64,000 nt of DNA from Hymenobacter sp. J193 (GTDB taxonomy: Bacteria > Bacteroidota > Bacteroidia > Cytophagales > Hymenobacteraceae), in the NCBI RefSeq assembly GCF_024700075.1, contig NZ_JAJONE010000001.1, positions 1,178,001 to 1,242,000 on the forward strand, in the 5' to 3' direction. The notes under the pieces are model-generated. The model made no database searches and had not been told where the DNA came from. It was given only the letters and a program-made list of their open reading frames with translations. Positions 35,273 to 44,400 of this stretch are shown here, piece after piece. Every line of letters begins with the position of its first letter. The stretch's first letter is position 1. Position numbers and translations under genes: made by a program.

Positions 35273-35869
35273 TTATATTCCTTCGAATACCTCTGTCCAT
35301 TCCAGCTCTACCCCGGGTAGCGTGGCTACCGGAATGGGTCCGGGCTGGTAGAACTCTCCCCGCAGCTCATACTGGTCGTTTTTAAGGGTATAGATGATGA
35401 CGTTTTTCTGGCCGGGGTCCACCATCCAGTATTCCAGCACGCCGTTCTCTTCGTACAGATCGAACTTGGTTTTGCTGTCGTGAGCGGTGTTACCGGGGCT
35501 TAGGATTTCGATAATCCAATCGGGCGCACCCACGCAGCCAAACTCGTCCAGCTTACCCAGGTCGCACACCACGCAGAGGTCGGGCTGCACCACGGTAGTC
35601 ATCTGGGCGTCTCCGTTGGCGGAGGTTTTCAGCAAGCGAACATCGAACGGCGCGGCGAAGCCCCGGCAGGTCTTACCGCGCAAAGCCGTTCTGATTACTC
35701 CTCCCAGGTTGAAGGAAATAGATTGGTGCCGTACGCGCGGGGCGGGGCTCATGCGGCGCACTTTGCCGCGGATCAACTCCACAAACTCATCCAACTGCCA
35801 GGTGAGGTAATCGGCGTAGGTGTAGGTTTTAGTGAGGTCGAGCTGAGAAATATCGGTGATGACGGGCAT
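35273..35869 (-). CDS. Uma2-family (DUF820) putative endonuclease, second copy
   Basis: A 198-residue paralogue of the protein at 24619-25215, starting MPVITDISQLDLTKTYTY. The nuclease-like core is GAPDWIIEILSPGN with KTKFDLYEENGVLEYWMV. Sequence divergence is concentrated in residues about 50-75 and near the C-terminus. The start at 35869 matches the other copy; 13 upstream codons were excluded. It is divergent from pbpC (gap 78 bases). Families of Uma2 genes are common in some Bacteroidota and Cyanobacteria, but no function is established. Confidence 0.87.
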   Translation of the reverse strand: MPVITDISQLDLTKTYTYADYLTWQLDEFVELIRGKVRRMSPAPRVRHQSISFNLGGVIRTALRGKTCRGFAAPFDVRLLKTSANGDAQMTTVVQPDLCVVCDLGKLDEFGCVGAPDWIIEILSPGNTAHDSKTKFDLYEENGVLEYWMVDPGQKNVIIYTLKNDQYELRGEFYQPGPIPVATLPGVELEWTEVFEGI

Positions 35870-35947
35870 GGCTGCAGCAGTAGAGAAACAAACGAATATA
35901 CGATGCAAATCAACCGGTGCAGGGTGCGCATCTGCTAACTTGCTCCC

Positions 35948-38248
35948 GTGAAACGCCGCATCATTTTACGTCTTCTGGCGGGCTTCGGCTTGTTGCTGCT
36001 GGTTCTGCTGGGGTTGGATTGGGCGTTTCCGCTGCCGCCCGCGCCGCAGTACTCGCCCATTGTGCTGGCAGCCGATGGCTCGGTGCTGCACGCCTACCTC
36101 AACCCCACCCAGAAGTGGCGGATGAAAACCGAGCTGCGCGAAATCACGCCGGTGCTGCGCAAGGCCATTATCGAGAAGGAAGACCGGTGGTTTCGGTGGC
36201 ACTTCGGGGTGAACCCCGTGGCCCTGGTGCAGGCGGCCGGGCGCAACCTCTTCGGCAAGGGGCGCACTACGGGGGCCAGCACCATTACCATGCAGGTGGC
36301 GCGGCTGCTGGAGCCCAAGGAGCGCACCTTCGGCAACAAGCTGCTGGAAATGCTGCGCGCCACCCAGCTGGAAGCCCATTACAGCAAGGACGAGATTCTG
36401 CAGCTTTACCTGAACCTGGTGCCCTACGGCGGCAACGTGGAGGGAGTGAAGTCGGCGGCGCTGCTGTACTTCCAGCAAACGCCCGATTACCTTTCCCTGG
36501 CCCAGACCGTGACGCTGGCTATCATTCCCAACCGGCCCCGGGGGCTGATACTAGGCAAAAACAACGCGTCGGTGCTCCAGGAGCGCAACCGCTGGCTGCA
36601 GCGCTTCGGAGAGGCCGGGCTTTTTCCGAAAGACGACGTGGAAGATGCCCTGCTGGAGCCGCTGGACGTGCAGCGCCACGCCGCGCCGGTGCTGGCCCCG
36701 CACCTTTCGCGCCGGCTGGTGCGGCAGTTTCCGCGCCAGGCCATCATCCGCAGCAGCCTGCAGCGCAGCAAGCAAAGCAAGGCCGAAGACCTGACGCGCA
36801 ACTACGTGCGCCGCCTCCGCGAGCTGGGCATCACGCAGGCTGCCGTGCTGGTAGTAAATAACCGCACCCGGCAGGTGGAAGCCTACGTGGGCTCGGCCGA
36901 TTTCCGGGACTTCGCGGGCCAGGGCCAGAACGACGGCGTGGTGGCCGTCCGCTCCCCAGGCAGTACGCTCAAGCCGTTTCTGTACGCGCTGGCCATGGAC
37001 CGCGGCCTCGTCACACCCAAGCAACTACTGCCCGACGTGCCCACCAACTTCCAGGGATACCGCCCCGAGAACTTCGACAAGCACTGCAACGGGGAGGTGA
37101 CGCTGGAACGGGCCCTGGCTTTCTCACTCAACATCCCGGCCGTGCGCGTGCTCAACCAACTGGGTGTGCCCACCTTCACCGACAAGCTGCGGCAGGCTGG
37201 CTTTCAGAGCGTAACGCGCAACCGCGCCCGTTTAGGCCTCAGCAGTATTCTGGGCGGCTGTGGGGCCAGCCTGGAGGAGTTGACCAACCTTTACGTGACG
37301 CTGGCCGATGCGGGAAAGTACGCGCCGCTGAGCCTTGTATCGGCCCCGGCCAGCAAGCAAAAGGCGGTGCTACTTTCTGAAGCCTCCGCTTTTCTCACCA
37401 CCGACATCCTGGCCCAGCTTACCCGACCCGACCTCCCGCTGGGCGCGGCCAGCAGCATGCGCCTGCCCAAAGTTGCCTGGAAAACCGGCACCAGCTACGG
37501 CCGCCGCGACGCCTGGAGCATTGGCTACAACCGGCAGTACACCATTGGCGTGTGGGTCGGCAACTTCAGCGGGCAGGGCAGCCCGGCCCTCACGGGTTCC
37601 GACGTGGCTACGCCCCTGCTGTTCGACCTCTTCAACACGCTGGCCTACAACTCGCCCAATGACTGGTTTGTGCCGCCCGCCGCGCTGGACTTCAGGCTGG
37701 TATGCGCCGAGAGCGGGCTGGTACCGGGTGAAAACTGCCCGAATCAGGTAATCGACTATTTCCTACCGGGCGTATCCAACGGGCTGCGCTGCCAGCATGT
37801 GCGGGAGGTACTGGTGTCGGCTGATGGGAGCTTTACGTACTGCCGCACCTGCGCCCCGGCGGCGGGCTACCGCCGGGAGTTGTACCCCAATCTGCTGCCC
37901 GAAGTGGCCGCTTACAAGCAAGACCAGGGCATTCCGTACCGGCGGCTGCCGCCCCACAACCCGCTGTGTCAGCTGGTGCGCGGCACCGAGCGGGCACCGA
38001 CCATTACCTCCCCGGCTGCCAACACGGAGTACGTGCTCAACCGCCACGAGCAGCAGCAACTCTTACTTAGTTGCACTACGGATAATGAGGTGCGCCAGGT
38101 GCATTGGTACGTGAACGACAAGTTTCTGCGCACCGCCGCCGCCACCGAGCGGGTATTCTTCCGGCCCCAGCCCGGGCCGCTCAAAATCTCCTGTGCCGAC
38201 GACCACGGCCGCAACACCGATGTGCTGGTGACCGTGACGGAACTGTAA
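35948..38248 (+). CDS. pbpC: Penicillin-binding protein 1C
   Basis: A 766-residue bifunctional peptidoglycan synthase. One N-terminal membrane helix (8-25) precedes a GT51 transglycosylase domain with KEDRWFRWHFGVNP (catalytic Glu near 78) and GASTITMQVARLL. The transpeptidase domain has the SxxK motif S339-T-L-K342, SLN in LAFSLNIPAV and KTGTSYG. The C-terminal 100 residues form the PBP1C-specific domain (SPAANTEYVLNRHEQQQLLL). The GTG at 35948 is the chosen start; no ATG lies close by. In many bacteria pbpC sits beside an alpha-2-macroglobulin gene, and that neighbour is 2 kb upstream here. Confidence 0.95.
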   Translation: MKRRIILRLLAGFGLLLLVLLGLDWAFPLPPAPQYSPIVLAADGSVLHAYLNPTQKWRMKTELREITPVLRKAIIEKEDRWFRWHFGVNPVALVQAAGRNLFGKGRTTGASTITMQVARLLEPKERTFGNKLLEMLRATQLEAHYSKDEILQLYLNLVPYGGNVEGVKSAALLYFQQTPDYLSLAQTVTLAIIPNRPRGLILGKNNASVLQERNRWLQRFGEAGLFPKDDVEDALLEPLDVQRHAAPVLAPHLSRRLVRQFPRQAIIRSSLQRSKQSKAEDLTRNYVRRLRELGITQAAVLVVNNRTRQVEAYVGSADFRDFAGQGQNDGVVAVRSPGSTLKPFLYALAMDRGLVTPKQLLPDVPTNFQGYRPENFDKHCNGEVTLERALAFSLNIPAVRVLNQLGVPTFTDKLRQAGFQSVTRNRARLGLSSILGGCGASLEELTNLYVTLADAGKYAPLSLVSAPASKQKAVLLSEASAFLTTDILAQLTRPDLPLGAASSMRLPKVAWKTGTSYGRRDAWSIGYNRQYTIGVWVGNFSGQGSPALTGSDVATPLLFDLFNTLAYNSPNDWFVPPAALDFRLVCAESGLVPGENCPNQVIDYFLPGVSNGLRCQHVREVLVSADGSFTYCRTCAPAAGYRRELYPNLLPEVAAYKQDQGIPYRRLPPHNPLCQLVRGTERAPTITSPAANTEYVLNRHEQQQLLLSCTTDNEVRQVHWYVNDKFLRTAAATERVFFRPQPGPLKISCADDHGRNTDVLVTVTEL

Positions 38249-38250
38249 GC

Positions 38251-38559
38251 CTACCAGCCGGCCTCTTGGCCCGCCCACCACACCTCGGTGCCGGCGGGCA
38301 CGGGCGTGGCCTCGGCGTGAGTGAGCAGTAGCGCCCGGACGGTTGAGCTTTTAGTTGTTGCGGTGGTTTCTCTCGATACTTCCTCAACCGTGGCGGTGGC
38401 GGCTTCCGCATGCCCATCGGGGTAGCGAAGCTGCACGGCCAGGGCGCTGTATAAAGCCAGTTCGCTCAGGACCGATGACGGGTTTTCGGGGAGTAATAAC
38501 ACCCCCAAGCCCGGCAGGCTAAAACTTTTTTCCACGCGGAGCAGGCAGTGTTCCATCAT
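38251..38559 (-). CDS. Hypothetical protein, convergent with pbpC
   Basis: A 102-residue ORF that starts MMEHCLLRVEKSFSLPGLGV and ends two bases from the pbpC stop. It is acidic, with Ala/Thr-rich stretches (AEAATATVEEVSRETTATTK) and a short hydrophobic part (ELALYSALAVQLRY). No family, signal peptide or membrane helix is seen. Lack of overlap with another gene and host-like codon use support it, but it could be spurious. Confidence 0.5.
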   Translation of the reverse strand: MMEHCLLRVEKSFSLPGLGVLLLPENPSSVLSELALYSALAVQLRYPDGHAEAATATVEEVSRETTATTKSSTVRALLLTHAEATPVPAGTEVWWAGQEAGW

Positions 38560-38744
38560 GCCAGGTCATACGTAATTATTGCCATTTGCAGCACATTAGG
38601 CGGCCATTTTCATTATATCAACCCAATTATATATAACTAGCAGAAACCCGAACCCAACCGTTACTGGGGCCGTACTGGCATGGTGCTTGTAAAATCCCTT
38701 CCAGAATCAACAAGTACACCTCCGACCCTTAACAGCAATTTGTC

Positions 38745-39295
38745 ATGAAAAAGATCAGCTGGATTTTCGCCCTCGTCATATTGTTCACCTCGGCTTTTGG
38801 TGAGTCTGCCCATGCGCAGGATAAAAGAAAGTAAGCCCGCAGGCTAAAGGTGCCATCATTGGTGGCCTGGGTGGTGCCGCGGCTGGTGCTGTCATTCATA
38901 AGCGCAACCGGGTTGTAGGGGGCGCAGTAGGTGGCGCCGCCGGTGCCGGCGTAGGCTATGTAATCGGGAAGCGCGTCGACAACAAGCGCAAGGCCGAAGC
39001 CGCCCGCGTAGCCGCTGCCAACCAGGCCGCCGCCGACCGCGCCGCTTACCGGGCCAGCGTAGCCAGCTCCAACCAGGCTAAAACCCGTACGGTAACTACC
39101 AAAACATCTTCGGCCGCGCCGGCTATGGCCCTGGCAGCTGGCGCTGGTGTAGGTGCCGCCATGCTCTACGATGCCAACGGCAACCCCGTACCCTACGGTG
39201 CCAGCGCCAATGGCCTCGCCTACCTGCCCAACGACTCATACGGTGACCGTGACTCGGCGTATCCCGATTCGCAGGTTCGTCGCAAGAGCTGGTAA
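38745..39295 (+). pseudogene. Glycine-zipper envelope protein with a -1 frameshift
   Basis: ATG 38745 encodes a signal peptide (MKKISWIFALVILFTSAFG, cleavage near AHAQD) but meets TAA at 38832 after 29 codons. In the -1 frame the coding continues without a stop to 39295: VSPQAKGAIIGGLGGAAAGA, then VVGGAVGGAAGAGVGYVIG, an Ala-rich helix and a Tyr/Asp-rich tail. The glycine-zipper hairpin resembles YMGG/Gly-zipper outer membrane proteins. One added A in the AAAA run at 38823-38826 would restore DKKKVSPQAKG. The gene may be broken, mis-sequenced or rescued by slippage. A terminator follows. Confidence 0.8.
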
Positions 39296-39319
39296 TCGGC
39301 TCAGCACCTTATTAATATC

Positions 39320-39346
39320 AAACCCAGGCCTGCGGGCCTGGGTTTT
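39320..39346 (+). terminator. Terminator after the glycine-zipper gene
   Basis: The stem AAACCCAGGCC/GGCCTGGGTTT has a 4-base loop and ends in TTTT. Confidence 0.8.
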
Positions 39347-39391
39347 CTGGTTCTTTTCTCTTCCTTTCTCCCTCACCAACACCCTGTTCTC

Positions 39392-39859
39392 ATGCGTTAC
39401 TCCCTCCTGGCGGGCCTCGGTTTTGCCCTGCTGAGCGCCTGCACCCAAACCAAGAAAGAAGACACCGCCACGGCCGTCGACGTCCACGCCCTCAACCAGC
39501 AGTTCATTGGCGCCTGGAACAGCCGCAACACCACGCAACTCGACACCTTGCTCGCCGACGACGTGCAGTACCTGCAGGGCGAGTCGCACTTCAGCGGCAA
39601 GTCGGAGGTTTCCGATAAGTGGATCCGCGAAACCGTGGGCACCATCAACGACCTCAAGCTAAGCCCCGTGAGCTCCGGCAACGACGCCGCTACGGCCTAT
39701 GAAGCCGGCACCTTTGAAGTGGAAGTAGTGCCCGAAGACCGCACCCAGCCCCGTGGCGTGGGCGAAGGAAACTTCATCCTGCTCTGGAAAAAGAACGCCA
39801 AAAACGCCTGGAAGCTCAGCTACGCCCAGCTCGAAGGCCTGCCGGTGCGAGTGAAGTAA
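39392..39859 (+). CDS. DUF4440/SnoaL-like lipoprotein
   Basis: A 155-residue lipoprotein; the signal MRYSLLAGLGFALLSAC ends at the lipid-attachment cysteine. The mature part has the NTF2-like cone pattern of DUF4440: VHALNQQFIGAWNSRNTTQL, DTLLADDVQYLQGES and GNFILLWKKNAKNAWKLSYA. Proteins of this fold bind small ligands or act as enzymes, and no catalytic residue set can be named here. It stands alone between terminators, so is probably monocistronic. Confidence 0.85.
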   Translation: MRYSLLAGLGFALLSACTQTKKEDTATAVDVHALNQQFIGAWNSRNTTQLDTLLADDVQYLQGESHFSGKSEVSDKWIRETVGTINDLKLSPVSSGNDAATAYEAGTFEVEVVPEDRTQPRGVGEGNFILLWKKNAKNAWKLSYAQLEGLPVRVK

Positions 39860-39878
39860 CGTCTGCCTCCTGGATTAC

Positions 39879-39925
39879 AAACAACAAATGCCCCACTGGC
39901 TTGACCAGCGGGGCATTTGTTGTTT
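39879..39925 (+). terminator. Strong terminator after the DUF4440 gene
   Basis: A stem of about 20 bp (AACAACAAATGCCCC-x-CTGG with complement) closes a 5-base loop and continues into TTGTTGTTT. Confidence 0.85.
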
Positions 39926-40190
39926 ACGGAGGATGCTGCCAAGCCCTTTTGACACGCAAAGCGCATCTTCTTTTCTATCATACGCCGGATCATGCACCAG
40001 CATTATAATACCTGGATAGACTTGCTCGGCTGGTTTCAACTACGTGACCCGTTCTCAGAAGCTTTTTAAGTAGCAGGTAACAAGTCAAGCTAGCTAGGAT
40101 AACACGCCTAACAGCAACCTTCCGCGCTGAAATCGGTTAGTAGGGGCTGTTTGGCCAGCCGCACCCGGCGGCGGCCGGCGGTATCTGCTT

Positions 40191-41404
40191 ATGTCTTCTC
40201 CTATTCCTGCGGCGGGTTCTGTACCCGCCGAAAAGCTAAAGGACTCAACCACTCCCCACTCGCGTCCGGTCTGGTTTGGCTGATGTCCGTGACGTGCGGG
40301 CTGGTGGTGGCCAACATCTACTACAACCAGCCGCTGCTGGCCGAAATAGCCCGCGACTTCCGCCTTTCCGAAAGCCAGGCCAGCCTGGTAGCCACTATCA
40401 CGCAGGTAGGCTACACGCTGGGTTTGCTGTTTGTGGTGCCGCTTGGCGACAAGCGCGAACGGAAAAGCCTGATTCTGGCGCTGCTGCTGTGCGCGGCCGT
40501 GTGGATGGCCGGCGCAGCTTTTGCCCCTACATTCCTCCTGCTGGCAGGAGCCAGCCTGCTGATCGGGCTGTTTTCGGCGGTGCCGCAGCTGCTGATTCCC
40601 ATGGCGGCTTCGCTGGCCAGTGAGGAAGAACGGGGCCGTGTGGTGGGCCGCATCATGAGCGGGTTGCTGATTGGCGTGCTCCTCTCCCGCACCATCAGCG
40701 GCTACGTAGGGGCGCACTTCGGCTGGCGCACCATGTTCTGGGTGGGTGCCGCCGTGATGGTGCTTATTACAGCGGTGCTGGCCCGGATGCTCCCGCGCAA
40801 CCAGCCGCACTTTCCCGGCAGCTACGGCAGCCTGCTTCGCTCTCTGGGCACCCTCATTCGCGACCTGCCGGTGCTGCGCCGCTCGGCGCTGGTGGGCCTG
40901 TGCTTGTTTGCCGGCTTCAGCGCCTTCTGGACTACGCTCGTGTTTTTCCTGGAAAGCCCCGCCTACCGCTACGGCAGCGAAGTAGCCGGCTTATTTGGCC
41001 TCATCGGAGCCAGCGGCGCCTTTGCCGCTTCCTTCGCCGGCAAATCCGCCGACCGCAAAGGGCCTGATTATGCTTTGAACCTGGGTGTGCTGTTGTTTAT
41101 GAGTGCCTACGTGGTACTGGCTTTTGGCGGGCAGTACCTATTGGTGCTGGTGCTGGGTGTGCTGGTGCTGGACGTAGGTCAGCAGATGGCCCACATTTCC
41201 AATCAGGCCCGTATTTTCTCCCTGCTGCCCGAGGCTCGCAGCCGCCTCAACACCGTGTACATGACGGCCTGCTTTATCGGAGCTTCGCTGGGCTCCTTGC
41301 TGGGCGGGCAGGCCTGGGCGCTTTTCCACTGGTGGGGCGTGTGCGGGTTGGGCTTAAGCTTTGTAGTAGCGGCCTACCTGGCGAACCGCTGGTACGCCCG
41401 CTAG
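40191..41404 (+). pseudogene. MFS transporter (YgaY-like) with apparent N-terminal frameshift
   Basis: A 12-helix major facilitator. The main frame carries VANIYYNQPLLAEIARDF, GYTLGLLFVVPLGDKRERKS and later helices up to the stop at 41404. The natural-looking N-terminus (MSSPIPAAGSVPAEKLKDST...RPVWFG) begins at ATG 40191 in another frame and meets TGA at 40281. One extra T in TTT 40275-40277 would fuse the frames as RPVWFWLMSVTCG. Alternatively translation restarts at ATG 40283, which overlaps the stop as TGATG and would give a 373-residue protein missing part of helix 1. The substrate is unknown; relatives are annotated as sugar or drug exporters. Confidence 0.8.
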
Positions 41405-41441
41405 CCGGGCCGCCGCTGGCTACCCTCAGTTTCCTGAAAGC

Positions 41442-41475
41442 AAAAAGCCCTGACCAGTAATGGCCAGGGCTTTTT
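41442..41475. terminator. Bidirectional terminator between convergent MFS and GH16 genes
   Basis: AAAAAGCCCTG...CAGGGCTTTTT forms a stem of about 14 bp with one mismatch and a 4-base loop, with A and T runs on both sides so that it can serve both strands. Confidence 0.88.
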
Positions 41476-41496
41476 CACGATGATAGAGCAGATGAA

Positions 41497-44400
41497 CTAC
41501 CGGCTTATGACAAGGCGCTTGGTTACGGCTTCCTTATCGGTTACTACCCGAATCAGGTATACGCCATTAGCCAGCTCCGCTGCGTTCAGCTCCAGGGCTA
41601 CCGGCTGGCTGCCGACCGCGCGGCCCGCGCCGATGGTGCGGAGTCGGGCTCCTTTCAGATCGTAGAGGATGGCCGTGTAGTTGCCGGCCTTCAGGGAAGT
41701 AAAGGAAATGACCGTGCGGCCCGCGCTGGGGTTGGGGTACACCGCTATGCTCGTAAGGCTACCGGGCTGCTTGCTGGCGGTAGTAGTGACGCAGCTGCTG
41801 CCTACCGTGTAGCTATGTGGGGTAGCAGCCGTGTTCTTTTCCGGCCCGCCGGCGCCTACCTGATACGTGAAGTACACGCTCGTGACAGTGCCGCTGGCAA
41901 TGGGGCGGGTGAAAGTGAAGTCACCGGCGTCATTCTTGGCCATGGTGTAGCCGGGGTAAGCTCCTTCGGCGCCTTCCCGGATGTAAATCAGGGCCAGGGT
42001 GCCACCGGCCGTAGCGCCCAGCGGGTGGAAGGTGAAAGTCACGTTCTCACCCATGGTTTCGGCCTTGAAGCTGTACTCCTCCGTAGTGAAGCAATACCCC
42101 TCTGTGCCAGTGCTGCTGCCCGTTACCGTCACGCTCACGGCCGCCGAAGTGGTGGCCGCACCCTCGTTGTCGGTGGCTTTGGCGGTGAGGCTGTAGGTAC
42201 CGGCCGCTACGCCCGTCCACTCATATGCGTACGGAGCCGAGGTGTCTTCGCCCAGCTTGGTCGTACCCTGGAAGAACTCCACTTTGCTCACGGTGCCATC
42301 GGTATCGGCCGCATCGGCGGTAATGGTGATGGTAGCCGGGGCCGTAAAGCTGGCCGAAGCCGCGGGCGCCGTGATGCTCACGCTAGGCGCCGAGTTGGTA
42401 GGCGTGGTGCCGCCGCAGTTCTGGCCTACGGTGTAGGTATGCGGGGTGGCAGCGGTGTTTTTCTCCGGGCCGCCGGCTCCTGCCTGGTACGTGAAGTAGA
42501 AGCTGGTAGCTACGCCATCAGCAATGGGGCGGGTAAAGGTGAAGTCGCCCGCGTCGTTTTTCGTCATGCCGTAGCCGGGATACGCGCCCGCGCCACCTTC
42601 CTGAATGTAGATGAGGGCGAGGTTGCCGCCGGCCGTAGCACCCAGCGGGTGGAAGGTGTACGTCACGCTGCCACCCTGGCTGAACACCTCGTAGCTGTAG
42701 TCGCCGCTGGTGGCGGTGCCGGTGCAGGCTACGGCTTTCACCGCCACGGCCACGGCCGCTGAGGTAGTCATGTTGCCATCGTTGTCGGTAGCCCGGGCGG
42801 TGAGGCTGTAGGTGCCGGCGGCCACGTTCTTCCACTCAAATGCGTACGGGGCCGAGGTGTCTTCGCCCAGCTTGGTGTCGCCATTATAGAACTCCACTTT
42901 GCTCACGGTGCCATTGGCATCCGCCGCCGTAGCCGTTAGCGTGATGGTCGTAGGAGCCGTGAACTTGTCGGTAGCCACGGGGCTGGTCAGTGTGACGGTT
43001 GGCTTCACCGGGTCAGCCACCGTGATGCTCACGGCGGTTGATGTCTTCACCGCGCCGCCGTTGTCGGTGGCTTTGGCCGTGAGGCTGTAGGTGCCGGCTG
43101 CCGCGCCCGTCCAGGTGTAGGTGTAGGGGCTGGTCATGTCGGTAGCCAGCAGCGTAGTGCCCTGGTAGAAATCTACCTTGTAGATGGAGCCATCCGTATC
43201 GGTAGCCGTAGCTGTGAGCGTGATGCTGGCGGGCGTGAGGTAGCTGGTTTTGTCGGTAGTCAGGCTCACGGCCGGCGCGGCGTTGTTGGGCGCGGCCACG
43301 AAAACCGTTACCGGCTTCGAGGTAGTCACAGCACCTTCGTTGTCGGTGGCCTTAGCCGTAAGCGTGTATATGCCGGCCGCGGCACCCGTCCAGGTGTAGG
43401 TGTAAGGAGCTGACGTGTCCTCGCCCAGCTTGGTGGCGCCTTGGTAGAACTCCACTTTCGCCACTGAGCCATTCTCGTCGGCGGCCGTGGCCGTGATGGT
43501 TACGCTGGCGGGCGTGGTGGCTATGGCATCGGCCGTAGGCGCGGTAATGGATACGGTAGGCGAAGGATTCGCCGCTACGCCCCCGCTCAGGCGCATGTCG
43601 TCAAAGTGGAAGTCGGCGTTGCTGGTGGCCGGGTCGCCGGCAAACATGAACAGGCTGGTCATGGAACCCAGGTCGATGTGCATGCCTACGTTGGGCTGGT
43701 TGAAGGCACTCAGCGGAATGGTTACCTCGTGCCAAGCGCCGTCGCGCACCAGCCCGTACTGAGTTGCGCCGCCCGCCGGGAAGTTGATCCAGCTTTCCCC
43801 GTGCCCGCTTTTCACCCCAATCTTGAACTGCCCTTTGTAGCTGCTCTTGAATTGGAATTTGAGCGCGCCGTTTTCAGCGAAATTGAGCATGTTCAGCGGA
43901 GCGTGGTCCACGCCCATGCCAAACCAGTTGCCGCTCGCGGCCCGCACGGCCAGCACCTCGCTGCCTTCGTAGGCCGCCGGGGCCGGGTCGATGTTGGTGA
44001 GGTTGTTCCAGTAGTACAGCTCCGCACCCTCGCCAAACTTCAACTTATCGGTGATGGATGCCTTCTCGGTGTAGATGCCGAACTCGCCGGCATAGGCATG
44101 CTCCTTGGCCAGGTACAACTCGTCGCTGGGGTTCTGGTAGAGCTTCAGGTAGTCCACCATCATTTTGGCAGGCAGCGGGGCCGTAATGCCGCCCACACTG
44201 GGAATACCCGTGTAGTTGCCGCCCACAGCCAGGTTCAACAGGATGTACTGCTGCTTGTGGAACTCCTCCATGTCGTTTTCCGTGGCTTTGGAAATGTCTA
44301 CCACGAAGTACTGGGTGCCATCAATGTACATTTTGATGGCCTGGGCATCCCACACCATTTTGTACACGTGGTAGTCGTCGGTGAGGTCGGTGGTGCCTTT

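Noticed and set aside
41497..43600. CRISPR or satellite array, suggested by recurring DNA blocks
   Set aside because: The recurrence follows protein modules (Ig-like domains) in an open reading frame.
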